The notes: a model not told the origin generated them from the letters alone. 64,000 bases of DNA from Eudasyphora cyanicolor (GCA_963930755.1 OZ005738.1:11663655-11727654), one strand, 5' to 3'. Shown: positions 23,967 to 38,200, counted from the first letter of the stretch. Numbers and translations are program-made.

Positions 23967-24822
23967 ACAAGTAAGAAAGTTTCAGTCGGGTAAACCGACT
24001 AAGGTATACCCTCACTTTGTGAGTAATGTAATATTGTATATTACTCGAATTATTCTGTCAATTTGTGTGGGAGGTACCAGAAGGGGTTTATCAAATACAC
24101 CTTTTTTTGCTGAACATTAGATACTTTAAATTCATTGCACTGTGCCGACTTATAAGCATTTATGTGCACTGGTATAAACGTTATGAGACATTAAATTGTG
24201 GTATGATTTGGGCATTTTATGTGGGAGGTACAAAGAGGGGCGTGGCAATAACGCTCATTTTTCACAGGGCTATAGACACTATAAAAACATTACACTGTAC
24301 AAAATTTCAAATATTTTTATACACTGGTTTTAATGTTATAAGCTGTTAACTTTTGGTGCAAAAAGGTACCTTTGTGTGGGAGGTACCAAAAGGGGCGTGA
24401 CAACAACACCCATTTTTCCCTGGACTGTAGGCAATATAAAAGCATAATACTGTACAAAATTTCAAGTATTTTTATACACTGTTATTAATGTTATAAGCTG
24501 TTAACTTTTGGTGCAAAATGGTACATTTGTGTGGGAGGTACCAAAAGGGACGTGGCGACTTCGCCCATTTTTCTCGAGTTGATAACGACTAATAAGCTAA
24601 TACTATGTGTGGAATTTCAAAAGATTCGAATAAGTAGTATATCAGTTATTAAAGAATCAATATTTCACAACATTTTAACCCTTTGTGGGGGAGGTACTAG
24701 AAGGAGTGGACCAATATGGCCCATCTTCGAACTTAGCCGGAGATAGAAAAAAATATTACCACATACCAAATTTGAGGTCAATCGGTTACTCCTTTCGAGA
24801 GTTATCGTGCGCACCAGCCAGC

Positions 24823-24862
<40 letters not shown>

Positions 24863-25008
24863 GGACGGACATTGCTCATTCGACTTAAAATGACCCAAAA
24901 CGGATTTCCTCCGAACATACTTGGGGTCTTAGGTCACTCCTTCGACGTGTTACACTTTTTTCCGTAGCAAATGATATATACCCTCGTCACACTAAAGTGA
25001 GGGTATAA
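23967..25008 (+). repeat. CCCTCAC-ended modular repeat element, copy 1
   Basis: Starts ACAAGTAAGAAAGTTTCAGT and ends with TACCCTCGTCACACTAAAGT, then GAGGGTATAAT. TATACCCTCACTTT near the start and AGTGAGGGTATA at the end are inverted termini. The core has five GTGGGAGGTACCARAAGG-type units spaced 155-156 bp (about 24065, 24220, 24376, 24531 and 24686). A (CAGA)n run at about 24825-24862 precedes the end. A close copy is at 47006-48187, and fragments are at 13320, 31150 and 34495. No coding capacity. Confidence 0.85.
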
Positions 25009-25009
25009 T

Positions 25010-25190
25010 AATAACCTATGGAACAGTGGGGCAAAAAGGGTTAAATATGGTACAGTGTGACAAAAATAGTTAACTATACAGTGCAGTGGGGCATAACTGT
25101 GTTAAATATTGAGGGTTAAATATGGTACAGTGGGGCAAAAATGGTTAAATATAGTAGGACAAAAAGGTGTTAAATTTGATTCAGTGGATA
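25010..25190. repeat. GTGGGGCAAAAA-type short tandem repeats
   Basis: Irregular copies of TACAGTGKGGCAWAAA followed by GGTTAAATAT, about 25-45 bp apart. Low-complexity minisatellite, no coding signal. Confidence 0.6.
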
Positions 25191-25249
25191 TATATCGCTC
25201 CATATACTACGAGTAGATATTCAAACTTGTTATAAGCAAATTAGTTGGG

Positions 25250-25905
25250 TTATCTACTCCTAAGGAGTAGATAACCCAACTAACTAAGATGCAGATAACC
25301 CAAATGCTCCCCTACTACGGAGTATACGAGTATATCCCAACTTCTCGTATACAAAATCCAACTGGTCATCAATTAATGCATATAACCCAACTGGTAGTCA
25401 ACTAAGGAGTAGGTAACCAAACTGGACCTCAACTAAGGAGTATATAACCAAAATGATTGTCAACTAAGGAGTTGATAACCTATCTGGTACTTTACTAAGA
25501 TGTAGATAATCCAGCTGATACCCTACTGGGAAATGTATAACCCAACTGATCATCTACTAGCAGATAGATAACCGAACTTTTCGTATACTAAGGAGTAGAT
25601 TTCTCTGATTTTATCGTATGATATCATCCAGATTACTCAATTCGTCATCAAATAAGGAGTAGATAAACCAACTGGTATTTTACTAAGGCGTAGACAACCC
25701 AACTTGCAATAAATAACCCAACATGTCTTATATATACTAAGGACTAAGCAAATTCAAGTGGTCGTCAAAAAAGGAAAATATAATCCAATTGGTATATTAC
25801 TAAGGAGTAGACAATCAAACTGGCCACCAACTAACGAGTAGATTATTTAACTTAGATTACCCAACTAATCCTCTACTAGGGAGTAGATATGCCAACTGTC
25901 ATTCA
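25250..25905. repeat. Degenerate 31-bp minisatellite
   Basis: About 20 diverged units resembling ACTAAGGAGTAGATAACCCA then ACTGGTCATCA. In the central part the ACTA(A)GG anchors fall at 25401, 25432, 25463, 25494, 25525, 25556 and 25587, i.e. exactly 31 bp each although the sequences differ at many sites. Some units are inserted or shortened towards the ends. A perfect palindrome (TTATCTACTCCTAAGGAGTA, then GATAA) sits at the left edge near 25250-25275. Confidence 0.88.
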
Positions 25906-27281
25906 TAACTGAGTTTATTTATCCCCGAAACCATTTACATGCGGTCCATGGTGGAGGGTATATTCTGCATGGAGGCTTTTACTAGTTCGTTTTATACAGT
26001 GTAATGGGATCCATAGTGAAGATTATGTAAGACTCGTCCTGTCCGTTTGAGATCCCAATAGAGTATACGAAATATTTGTTTTTTCAGTACAACCAATTAC
26101 AATAGAAGAAAAAATATTTTTTTTAATTACCCACCTAGACCCTTCACTTCTTCAGAGTAATAATCACTCGAGCATCGCCCAAACTTGATGCGATTTCAAA
26201 TAGCAGTCGTAGAGCGAAGACAGAATATTTGATAATACCAGAAATGCTTTTATAGCTTAAGCAACAATTTCCAGATAACCTGCAAAAGGAGGGATTAGCG
26301 TGTGAGATCGTCTTCAATAGCAAAAAATATATAATTTAAGTATTACCCGGTTTGAACTCTTTGCTGGAGTATTACAATATTCCACAAATGTTTTAAGGGT
26401 CAAATTATAATTCCGTTGAAATTCCAAATTGGCCAGACATTGTTATGATGGTCCGGTTGGACTTCGGCAAAAACCAAACAATATGTATGTAGAGGTGCCC
26501 TCCGCTGGTCCAGACAGCATATAGCTGTCATAATTTTGTAGTGTATATAGGGGCGGCAATTTGCTATACAATGTCAATGCCAACCACATCGCAACGAATT
26601 ATTATTATTATTTGTGAACACTTCTTCGAATCAATTCGTAGCTGAATCTTTCCTCTTACAATATCTTTAGCTAAATAAATTAATTTTAGAAAACATATTC
26701 ACAACCTTTCTGAAGTTCCAAAATGTATTGGATACGTAACAAAAAAAACTGGATTATTATTTAAATTTATTTTGCAATTCTAATAGAATATTCGGATTAG
26801 TAGTAATAAAGTTGGATTTCACATTGGATAATGGATTTCACAATAAAGCTAAAATGCACAAAAAAGTTATAAAAAGTATTTAAATTTAAAAATAAAAGCA
26901 GCACAGGGGAATGACGCACTTGAGTGTGAAATCTCATTTCGGAAGACAAAGCGAGACTTACATAATTTTATTAATATTTTTGGCGAAAAACCTGCCACAA
27001 GTATATGTAGTAGATTTAATACTCTTTATAATTTGAATTATTGGAAAACCAGAATGGTCTGGAAATTTTAATTTTACGGAATATAAGATTTGACAGGGGA
27101 TTGACGCATACATTCAGGGACAAGAAATAATCATCCATAAAAATAATAATTGATAAAAACTTATAAACAATAATAGAGAACATAAATCATTAATTATTAT
27201 TTCTTACATTGAACCAATTTTATTGAATAAATATTTACTATTTTTGAATAAATATTTAAATAATTACTATTTCATCCGAAG
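25906..27281. other. Spacer or intron upstream of BESS exon
   Basis: AT-rich sequence in which I see no gene or clear repeat boundary. A weak splice acceptor (ATCCGAAG) ends at 27281. Confidence 0.4.
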
Positions 27282-27730
27282 ATTACAATCCGATTTCTAC
27301 AATTGAGGAAACTATGCAATGTGTGGATGATAAGGCACTATTGGAAGCGTATATGTATAAAACTAATTCGCAATCAGTGGATAATGATGATGATACATCA
27401 CTCTTGGAAACAAAACCGAATATACCTACATCAAGTACGCCATCTACTTCTTCAAGAAGAAAACTAAATAGCGAGCCTGAAGAACCTCTAGCAGAAAAAA
27501 TGTGTGATCTATTTGCAAAAGATACAGAGGCAATGTACCACCGGCAACAATCGGCGCCTGCATCACCACCAACTGTTCATGAACCATTTCTTAGGATGTT
27601 GGAACAACAACTTAATAAACTTCCAGAGCAACATCAAGATCAAATTAAAATAAATATTCTTAATTATGTGTTCAGTTATGCCAAAGGATTGCAGGAAGAT
27701 AAAGATGTAGATCAATTTGCTTTGGGATAA
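27282..27730 (+). CDS. BESS-motif protein, terminal exon
   Basis: An open frame of about 149 codons ending at TAA 27728-27730 and starting inside an exon (upstream stop at 27257; possible acceptor at 27280-27281; an ATG exists at 27314). The middle is Ser/Thr/acidic. The C-terminal part (about FLRMLEQQLNKLPEQHQDQI, then KINILNYVF) fits the BESS motif, a protein-interaction helix pair found at the end of many fly MADF-BESS transcription factors. No MADF domain is visible nearby. It could be the last exon of the THAP-domain gene 4 kb upstream, with a missing exon in between, or the tail of a separate regulator. It converges on Pcf11. Confidence 0.6.
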
Positions 27731-27884
27731 CGTAATAGTTTTAGTATAATTTAAGAAAGTCATTCCTTAATTTGAATAGCAAAGAGAGCCATTTTCCATT
27801 ATAAATAAAATTACTTACAACAATTTGAGCAAATCGACCAGAAATATTTTTTGTAGTTTGTCTTTTTTCTCTTCCCTTATACTA

Positions 27885-28535
27885 TGTAGAGTCGATCACT
27901 GTGATCAGAAAAGCTTTATTTTACATTCGATCATTATAAGATTTGGCAAAGAGGAGTTTCTTGACACAGAGCCATAGATTGCCAACTTTGAGGAAAATCG
28001 GTTTAGATTTAGCTATAGCCCCTATATACATTTACCTCCGATTTGGCATCTAAGCGCTATAGAATTCGAGCATTACAAAATTTGGCATAATGTAGTTCAA
28101 TAATGAACACTCTCAACTTTGAAAGAAATATGCTCAGATTTAGATAAAGCCCCTATATAAAACATGCTTCCGATTTGGTATGAACGTGTCAGATAAGCTT
28201 TTTTTACATCCGATCATTATAAGATTTGACACGAGTGGAGTTTCATGACACAGAAAATCGGTTCAGACTCAGCTATAGCCCCCATATATTTACCTCCGAT
28301 TTGGCATCTAAGAAATGGTATTTAACGTCTGAGCATTTCCAAATTTGTCATAAAGGAGTTCATTGATCCAAGAATGAACACTGTCGAATTTGAAAGGAAT
28401 CGGTTCAGATTATGATATAGCTTCCCTATATACGTTCCTTCCGATTGGGCATCAACGTACTGCAAAACCTAACAAAGTGTTGATATCATATAGGCGGACC
28501 CGCCCCGCCCGCCCTTAGTCTTTCATTACTGGTTT
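27885..28535. repeat. Decayed copy of the 153-bp-array repeat family
   Basis: Shares the blocks of the 17314-18895 element: TACATYCGATCATTATAAGA for the CCAATCGTTTTGAAATT block, AAAATCGGTTTAGATTTAGC, and TATAGCCCCTATATA. It ends in GCGGACCCGCCCCGCCCGCC then CTTAGTCTTTCATTACTGG, like the other copy's right end. Units are diverged, so this insertion is older. Confidence 0.75.
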
Positions 28536-29298
28536 TATAATTAATAAGTCAGCACTTTTATAAGCCGGGAAATATTTATTATTATTTATTTATTATATTT
28601 GAAAATCAAAACTACAATTAAAAAATAATAATGAAAAAGTACTTAATTTTTAAATAATCATTTTTATTTATTTATAAATTTTATGTTATATATTTTCATT
28701 ACCAATGTTGGTTGGTTGCAATATTATTTTTTTTGTTTTCTTTTTTTTTTTTTTGTTGTGTATATAAATACGAAATGTATTTTTTTGCATTGCTCCAAAT
28801 GCCTAACATTTGGAATTATTCAAAAGATTCCTTGATTTTTTTTCTTCGATATAATGTTGCGGCCATCCGAACACAAGACAAACAAAATATGTATGTATGT
28901 TATATTGAAGAAGTACAGTGGTAATGGCTAAATGAATGAATGATGACTAAAAGTCGGTGAGTGTATAAATAAGAATTTCTAATCTAAAATGGGGGTTCAT
29001 CATATGTAAGAAGGTAACGATAAACAAATGGCCTAAAAAATCTCTAATCCACGCGAATTTGGTTAAATTAGGCCTTTTTGGAAAGAGAATGACACTAAAT
29101 ACTAATCAACGAATATATTATGTATATAAAAAACTATATGTAGATGAAGTTATTGAGGAGTTTTCATCAACAACAGGTTACAAAAATATGTACAATTGGA
29201 ATTCTACAGTTGTCAACATAAACTGACAAAATTGGTGGCGGACGACATCATGACCTGTTGTCGACCGATCCAACCAACCTAGTGATGTTGTTGTTTGT
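28536..29298 (-). other. Probable Pcf11 3' UTR
   Basis: AT-rich, non-coding sequence following the Pcf11 stop codon on the minus strand, with long T runs (A runs in the transcript) around 28730-28755. The poly(A) site cannot be fixed from sequence alone. Confidence 0.4.
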
Positions 29299-32200
29299 TT
29301 ACATTATGGAACAAAGTCCCGACGTTTCATTGCCGCATACCACCTTCTCCTTTTTCCTGAGAGAGGCTTTCTGCAGCGCCGGTTTCAGTTCGAACGTAAT
29401 GGTATCTTCAACAGGTGGTGGTGGTGTGGGGGCGGCAGGTTTCGCTGGTGCTATGACAACATTGGCTTGTGGTGGTATGGGCCGGCTAATGGTCGCAGGT
29501 CCATTATTGCCATAAATACTGCCAATCACTGATATAGTACTTACGCTATTATCGTTACCACTGCTAAGGGAGGGAATATTGGAGGGTTCATCATACGATG
29601 AGGATTGTGTGCTACTAATGGTAGTGCCACCACCGCACAAAACGGGTATGGTAGATATGGTTGGTATGTGATTGAACGATGTTGCTGTACCTGCTGCTGT
29701 GCTACCTAAGCTACCTGATTGATCAGTCAAACTACCGATATTGTTGGCTGAATTACTTTTAGAATTGCTTGCTGACATTGCTGTCGCTGTTGCGTTATTA
29801 CTACTACTAGCAGTGCTATTTGTGGTTACATTGTTCTTCGTAATATTTATTTTGATCTTATTAACTAAACTAGCCAAAGGCATAGCGGGCGTAAGGCCGA
29901 CAGCGGACAGGTTGTGATCGTCCCCAGTCTCCATGTTGCCATCCATTGAATTATTCAAATCTGTAGCGGGTACATCTGTGGTTGTTTCATTTTCCTCATT
30001 GATGACCGATGGGGTTGTTGATGCTGGACGTTCCACAAGTGGTGACATAGCCGATGTAGACGAATCAATCATGTGTGTTTGCGTCTCTTCTGCGAAAGTA
30101 TATAAAGAGTTCATTTTAGTTCCAAATGTAGTCTCAGCATTAGAAAGTTATGGGAGATTTAAAATACATTCGAGTGTCGGAAATCAATCTGCCATAACCT
30201 TTTATAAATAGCGCCTATGAACGAACTACTTACCGCTACTGTGTACAGATATTTCATCTGGCGCTATTAGAACCGTGCCCACATCTTCAAAACCATCATC
30301 TTCGTCTTCATCGGCATTGGGTTCTTCTTTAATTTTAACATTCATAAAAGATGCCTTAGATAGTTCACCGCCCTCGGGCAGCTCTTTCTCAACATATGTA
30401 TCCAAATCGGTGAAGGGTATATGCGGTTCTTGTATCTCAACATCAGATTCAGTTGTTTCATTAAGGTCACCGCCTTCGTCGCTATCGTGTACTGTACCCA
30501 TATGCTCACGGGTTACATTTGCAGGAACATATTCATCGTCATCATCATCGTAGATTTCTGTAACTGAAGGCTCCTCATTGGGCAAAACGATGACATCATC
30601 ATCGTCATCGTCAATTTTGGTTGTAGCATCATTTCCTAAAGAAAATTTGAAAAGTTATAAATATTACACATTCAGAATAATTTATTATCGGCATTTCTCA
30701 TAGGCTGACACATTTTAATTCGTAAGGAAGCATTTAAAAAAACACTAAGAATAAACCCCTATCCAAAAATAATAAATAATAATATATGTCATCCCGGAGC
30801 GAGTAAGTTGTCAGTTACGAACGAATAGAAAATTCCACGAGTAGGACTTCAAAGAGCGAGGTTTTACACGGATTTCGAGCCGATTTTCCCGAATTTTTTG
30901 TTATTGTCACAATTAAAAAATTAATATTAATCGATTAGTGGAAACAAATTTCAGGTTCATTCCTATTCGTTCGTAACTGATAGATTTTGACGTTTCGTCC
31001 GGACGGCATTTGATTCTGTCTAATTTGAGGTCTGTGCCCCTATCACATAAAAGTGTAATTTTTGCATGGATGGTCGTAAATGTGTCCCTCCCATATTATT
31101 TTTAAAATTTGTATTTGTCTTTTTGAAAAAGATTGCTTTTTATTCTTTCACTTTTGTGAAGGAGGGTAATTCATTTGCTACGGACCAAAAATGTAACACA
31201 TCGAAAGAGTGACATATGATCCTATTTATTTTTCAGCACAATTTAAGTTATTAGAACTATGCAACACTCCCCTACGACCATCAAATATATACACAAACTT
31301 TTTAGTTTATTAGGACGATAGGATTTAGAACAAAATAAAGAGAATATATAGCTATATATACCTTCTTTGCTATCATCTCCTTCCTCAACCTTTATCACAA
31401 TATCCACGGCATTGTCATCATCTATTTGTATTAAAGAAGGTTCATCATTCGCTTCAGTTGTTTCTTCCTCTACTGGTTTGGCAGGTGGTGGATTTAGCGA
31501 TACCTGTACAGAGTAGAGCGATGATTTGATTATTTAAAAATTTATTTCACAAAAAGAATTGTAAATCAGAAAAACTCATGTATATGTATTGTATCGTACC
31601 TTATAGTCCTCATAACACAGCGGGTGATAAATTTTATCTTCCACACGTATGGCACAACGCAAGTGCCATTCTTCGAGCTCTTCATTGTAAAATTGCTCGA
31701 ATTTTTCCTGGCACATGTCACAAGCCCGATCTACATCATCTGAGCCGGCGGGACAGCTTTGTATGGGAGAATTGGTCGAACGCTGATTTGATGTCTCGTC
31801 CATAACTTCCAAATCCGTTTGGGGAGCTTCAAAGAAATTCTTTTCACGTTCATCGAGATCTTCTACCTCTTCGTATTGTATCCAATCATTTAGATCGTAA
31901 TACCATTTACGTGAATGGGCTTTGCGTGAGGAGTCACGATCCTTTCTATTTTGCCGGAAGTGCCAATCTAAATGTTGGCTATATTTAATGGTCTGCTCAG
32001 GTGGGAAACGTACACCACAACTGCTGCATTGCATACCGGAGAAGAGCGTGGCCACTATGGCAGATTGACGGGTTTTTATAGATTCTGCCTTGGAGAGATC
32101 GATTGGTTTTATGGTTTCAAAGGCAGTCATTAGCGAAGGTGGAGGCGGAATTTCTTCTGCAGTTGTATCGGTTTCTGGTTTTGTGGCAGCAGCCTCTTTA

Positions 32201-35200
32201 GGGGCCGACACCGGCGCTGTTGTTTGGTTATTGTTATTTACTGCCGGCAGTATACCACTGGAACCACCCAATATACCAGTTGATACTAATTTCTGGAACA
32301 GTTCATCTATATTGATACTGCTTAAGGCGGCCGCTGGTAAAATTGGCAATGTTGCTTCTGCTGCTGGTTTCTGAAGATCCACTTGACTCATTTCCGCTTC
32401 GCTTGTTGTGGCTTGTGTGGCAGTGGTGGCCATGGTGGAGGGTGGCGTAAGGTTTACAGGCTCAACATTTACTGGAGGTTTAGTTTCCACATAAAGCATA
32501 TCCTTTATTTGTACCTTACCGGCCACCACACCCTGAGGCAAAGCACCAAAGCGAACAAAATACTTATTTGCGCCTAAATAGAGACTTTTCGGTAAACCGC
32601 CATACTCCACACGTGTGGGGGCTCCATCTAGCAGTACGGTAAGCAAGTTATCAGCAAATTGCACTGTATGCTCTATATCGCCCAATTTGAAGGTTTGTAT
32701 GCGAGCATCCAAGAAAAGGGGTATAACATTATGGGCATCAACAATCATGTTAATTTTTCCCACCACTAAATCTCTTCGGATGGGACCTATGTTAACCTGT
32801 GGCGGTGGTCCTTCGGCCTTTAACATGTGCATTTTATTGCGTATGGGCACACCGATGGCTGGACCACCAAAATAGATTTCATACCAGTTTTCATCTATAA
32901 ACAGTTCCCGTGAGGGGAAGCCAAAGCGCAAATTAAACGTTTCACCATCTATGTTTATGGCCTTATAGTCCTGATTGAACTGCAATGTAATGGGTTCATG
33001 ATTATCAATGAAAATGGTGCGTTGTCCATTTTGGAAACCAATTTCTCTGGGCTGATCGACTTCCATAAATACTATGGCCACTTGATCGTAGAAACGTATT
33101 TCTTTTGCAGCTCCATCAATTGTTATGCTACGTACGATGTCTTCTTGAGGATTATCTATGGAATTACAAGGTTTCGGTATAACGGGCGGTGTTAGGTTTG
33201 ACGGCGGGCCGCCGCCACCACCCATTGGTGGTAAACCAGCATTGCCACCACGCATATGTGGGGGAGGACCGCCGCCCATCGGCGGACCACCTTTGGCGAA
33301 ATGTGGCACATTATTGTTATTTCCCATGGGCGGCCAAGGAGGTCTGACATTTGGTGGGACATTTGGACGAAATCCTCCTCCCATACCAATGCCGCCTCGT
33401 TTATTTTGTTGTTGCATTATATTATTCCAGGGACGCTGCGGCGGCTGCTGCATGAGTGCTCCAACGGGCATCATGGGCGGGTCCGGAGCCCTGTCGCCCC
33501 ATTTAGAGGCTTTATGTAGACGTTTATCACCCCGCCTATTACCCCTTAAGGGAAACTCATCGTTGGAATCATGTTTATCGGTATCGGCGGCAAGGCGCAT
33601 AGGTTCATCGTTGTTACCACCAACATCACCTCCACCGCTTAATACTTCCGAATTTGTCGGTTCATTCGATGTCAATTGGGCCTTATTTAATTTCGGAATA
33701 CGTTTCTTGAGTATAGCCTCCCGGGCAGCATTACGTTCCGAATCATTGCTGCCCTCATCAATGTTATTGGCCTTATCCTTAAAGGTATTAAGAGATTCCC
33801 GACGTTTGGCTTCTTTTAATTTATTGGCCTCATTGATGGACATGACAGTTTTAACCAGATTTTTGTACTGTTCTTGATTAATGGATTTCGCTTCGAGTAA
33901 CTCCTGGGCTTGAGTAATCATGGTACGGATTTTCTCATCATTCGCCTCCTGGGTATCCTCGTTCATTTGCAGTTCAGCCAATTTACTGCGTTGATCTACG
34001 TCTTTGTTGTGTTTGTCTAGGTAAGGCAGAAAACAAAAAATAATTCAGGTTTGAAAAGAACAATAAAAATTAAAAATATGTATATATATTTACATACCAT
34101 ATTTAAGCGTTTTATTGTTTAATTTTGCTGTTTTGGCTAACTTGGCTCGTACATCTTCAAGGCTGGACTTTTTATTAGAGTTTTGTTTAGTGTTATCAGT
34201 CTGAAATTATAAAGATTTTTAAATAATTAAGAAATCCTTTTTAAAAAAATTCTTATAAATGATGGTTCGAAATTTTTGATGTCGACCTAAGAGATGTGTC
34301 TGATTTTTGCACAAAATACACTAAATTAAAAAAAATTGTCGAGCAATATTTTTCTGGTGCAATTTGATATCCTAAACAGGAAAATATGTTACAACAAATT
34401 TTTAATGGTAATTTTTTTTTAAATTCCAATTTTCTTGGAAGATTCTTCTAATATTTGCACTGTATTTATTCAAGTATAAGCCTTATAGATCAGAGATACG
34501 CCAGACAGACGGTCACTCCTTTGAAGTGCTACACATTTGGTCCGTAACAAATGTTATAGGTATACATGCCCTCGTTCGCAATAGTGAGGGTATGAAAACA
34601 AGACTGTTAATTTTTTTATTTCTTTTTACTTCTACAAAAAATGTTATTTATAATTTCTACATTTATCCATCGATTTTTTCATGTTGGCATTGTTTTCACC
34701 ATTAAGATGCTGGCTATTGAAAAATGGAATAAAATATTGTTTTGCGAATTTTTCTAAGACTTCTTCGTGCCAGCAGAAAGCGATTGTTTTGAAAAACATC
34801 AAAAGTTTTTCTAATTTTTAACGACTGTTTCTAAAGGAAGACATATTTCCAATATTTGTAGATCATAATTACATAAAATTTAAAGCGTTTTCCGGCTTTA
34901 AAAGGCTTAAACTTCAAAAAATATAGTAAAAATACTAAAGATTCACCCATTAATATCTAAAAAAATTAAAAAAACTACCATAGAAAATTTTTGGTTTTGA
35001 TTTTATGGAATTATATCCCCCAATCTACAAAAAAAATTAGGCCTAGGACAAAAAGTCATCCGTTTCTCAGTCATCGTATTCGACACAAAAATGCATCACC
35101 CATTATATCGACTTCTAAGGCATTATTTGTAAGTTATCAGCAGATGACATAATTTTGCATCGACGACAATATCTGAACTAAGGGCAGCGGGAATTTCGTG

Positions 35201-38200
35201 CCTCATATGAAGACTATTTTGTGAAAGATAAAATTCCATTACATTTTCTAATTTCTCATTATCACAATAATTTGTTTACCAATTTCATTAAGAAGATGGA
35301 AAATTGAATAGAATTTGAAAGCAATTTTATCGAAATCTCTTTCCATCAAATCAATGATTTTCTTTTTATACAAAAATCAATACTGCTGTTTTAAATTATT
35401 AAAATAAAAATTTGCAAATATTTCGTAAAACATCCCCTTATGTAGTCCTTAAAACACATTTCCTTAAAAAAGTTATTCCAATCAGGTGCCAACAGCAAAC
35501 GTGTTCGTAAAAAGCTAAATTCTTCATTTCAAGTGTTAAAAATTTGAAACCCCCTTTAATATTCCAAAAAAAAATATTCTTCGCCAATCTCTAGAAAACA
35601 TTTTGTGCAAAAAATAGATCAGCATTAAAAATTCTGTTCACATTTTCTACTACTACCTTGAGATTATCCCAATTCTCATTCGATTCATTTGTTAAATGCC
35701 GGAAAGGTGGTGGCGGCGGGGCTGTCTCTTCTTGAGAATTTGCTGCCATTGGAGGCATTAGTTGTCGCAAATCTACATCCTCCGAACCAAATAAACTAAA
35801 GTGTTTGTAGAGAAAAATTAAATATCAAATATTACTAAATTAAAAAGAAAGCAAAAAAAGTCTGCTGCTACTCACTTATCGAGTTTTGTGGATTTGCTCT
35901 TCTTAGCCAAAGGTTCTTCTTCATCCTTGAGCGGAGCCAGTGGTCTCTTCTTGACATCCTCCGCCTCTTGATCATTACTTACTTGGCCATCCATGGCTAG
36001 ACTATTGTCCACAGCGCCGCCACCGCTTTCAGTTTCACGTTTCAACGACGCCTCCTTGGTATCCATCATTTCCGGTTTCGGTTTTAGATCATTGCCAGCA
36101 TTGGCCGGCGGTGTCGCCGTGGTGAACATGGTATTTTTGCTTCCAACCAAGTTAGCAGCGGGGGCTGATAGTAGATTTTCTGTAGATTTTTCTAATTTAT
36201 TAAAACTTTTTTGAATTTTGAACGAGACTTTGGGTGATGATATCGCTACGTTTCTAGCACTTGTCGAAGAAATATCTTCAATATTCCTAACGAAGCTGGT
36301 CATGGCATTTGTCACGGAAAATACATTACTGTTAACAGAATCTAAAGTAGTAGTAGTGGTTGTAGTAGAAGCACGCGGCAGACTTAGATCTGTTGCTTGT
36401 TTGACCAGCAGTTGTGGCCTCAAATCTATATCCATTAAACCTGTGCAAGGTTGAGGTTCTGTCGTTGGCGACGCTAATAAGGGATTTGCGGAAATTTACA
36501 ATATTATGTTTGAATTGAGTTAAGCAGAGACACAGAAATAAGAAATTAAAATTTATAAATAATAACCAAAAGCGGAAAAAGACCAACAACTAATTACTTT
36601 TAAAGAAAATAACAAAGAAAAAAAAATGGGGAAAAAACTAAAAACGACATCATCACCATAATTCTAAATAAATACAAAATAAATATAAATTAAAAATAAA
36701 GGACTTTATGCATAAATATGTATTTAAGGTTTATAGAAATTATGTTTAGGAGTGAATGAAAATCCTTTCCATAAACCTCTGAGAATATTTTATGTATAAA
36801 GTCTCAAGGGGTAATAAAAAATAAAGCCATCTACAATAGTTTCTTATGTTTTTCCTTTTTTTTTCTTATAAAAAATAACCAAAAGGGATACCCTATTGCT
36901 TTGCATTGCATACTTGATTTACAAGTTATTTTGTAATGTGTTCAATTTTTTATTTTCTTTTCGCTTTCAATAAATTAAAAAGGAAGAAAACATTTCTTTT
37001 TTTGTTATACATAGATAAGTGTTTTGCAGACATCTCTCTTAATAAAATCTTATCACAATCACTGTGTTGTTTTTTCTTCGTTTTTTAGGTATAGCTTAAT
37101 TAATTACTTTTTAAACAAACCCCAAAGAGTTAAAAAATAGGAACAGACAGTTTTTTTTGGTGGATATTATTACTTAAAGAGGATATTCTTTTTGGAGAAG
37201 GAGGAATGAATTAAAACAACGTAAGGGCAATTTTTAAAAATGTTTATTTTTAAGTATTAAAACAATTTAATACTAAATATAAATATGTTGTGTTACTTAA
37301 TATAAAAGTTTTGGTTAAAGAAAGACCCTGGACCAGCCCAGCAATGAAAGAGGAGTTAAATTAGGTCGACTCTTTTGATATTCCTAACAATATATACAAT
37401 TAATAATTCTAGAGAGAAGTAACCAAATCTCGCTCTCACTCGAGGTTATCACAGATTATCTATCACAGTTTTTTTATTAGACACCAACTACATGTGAATA
37501 ATTGTGAGTGTTTGGGAAAACGTTTACGTATTCAGTTAACGATAATATACCACCTACTAAACAGAAATCTAAAAGGAAACTCTTTGGGGTTAGGAACAAC
37601 GGTTTGATTTGACAAATAATTTTTTAACTTTAATACAAGAGTAGTATTGTAGTATTGAAGGAGACATGTCTTACTTTTGTCTGTATTACTCGCAGACGAA
37701 GTGTCTACACTGGTGTTGCTCGAGGTGGGTGGTAGTTGGAGTTGTGGTTTTGGTTTCTGCTCCTCATTAAGAAGGGTGCTTGCAACGCCACCCTCGCTCT
37801 CTGGTTCAGCATCAACTTTTTTTGGTAGCCTTGCCTTCTCCGGTGATGTTACCATAGACGATGATGAAGATGTTGTGGACATTCTGCGCAACTGCACATC
37901 TTTATAGGTTTCAGAGGAATCTGGAGAGGGACTGCGTGAGCTTGTTTTGCTGCGTGCTGAACGAGATTTATTCGAACGTTTTGATTCTCGAGATTTACTT
38001 GGTGAGGAACTTGGAGATGTAGACTTCCTTTTGAAAGCACTTGACAGTGGTGCTATTTCAAAAGCATCTTTATCGCACTTAGAAGACGATGAGGCAGATG
38101 CTGTTCTGTCTGATTTACTACCCATATATGAGGCATAGGAGGATTTCTTACGCTCTGCATTAGCTGAACTTGATGAACTCTTTGAATCGGAACGCTTGCG

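Noticed and set aside
24665..24898. Small frames over the (CAGA)n run with Cys/Val/Ser repeats
   Set aside because: Translation of a simple repeat within a dispersed element.
33158..33877. 239-aa plus-strand frame opposite Pcf11 exon 9
   Set aside because: Gly/Pro-rich shadow of the Gly/Pro-rich Pcf11 region; no independent evidence.
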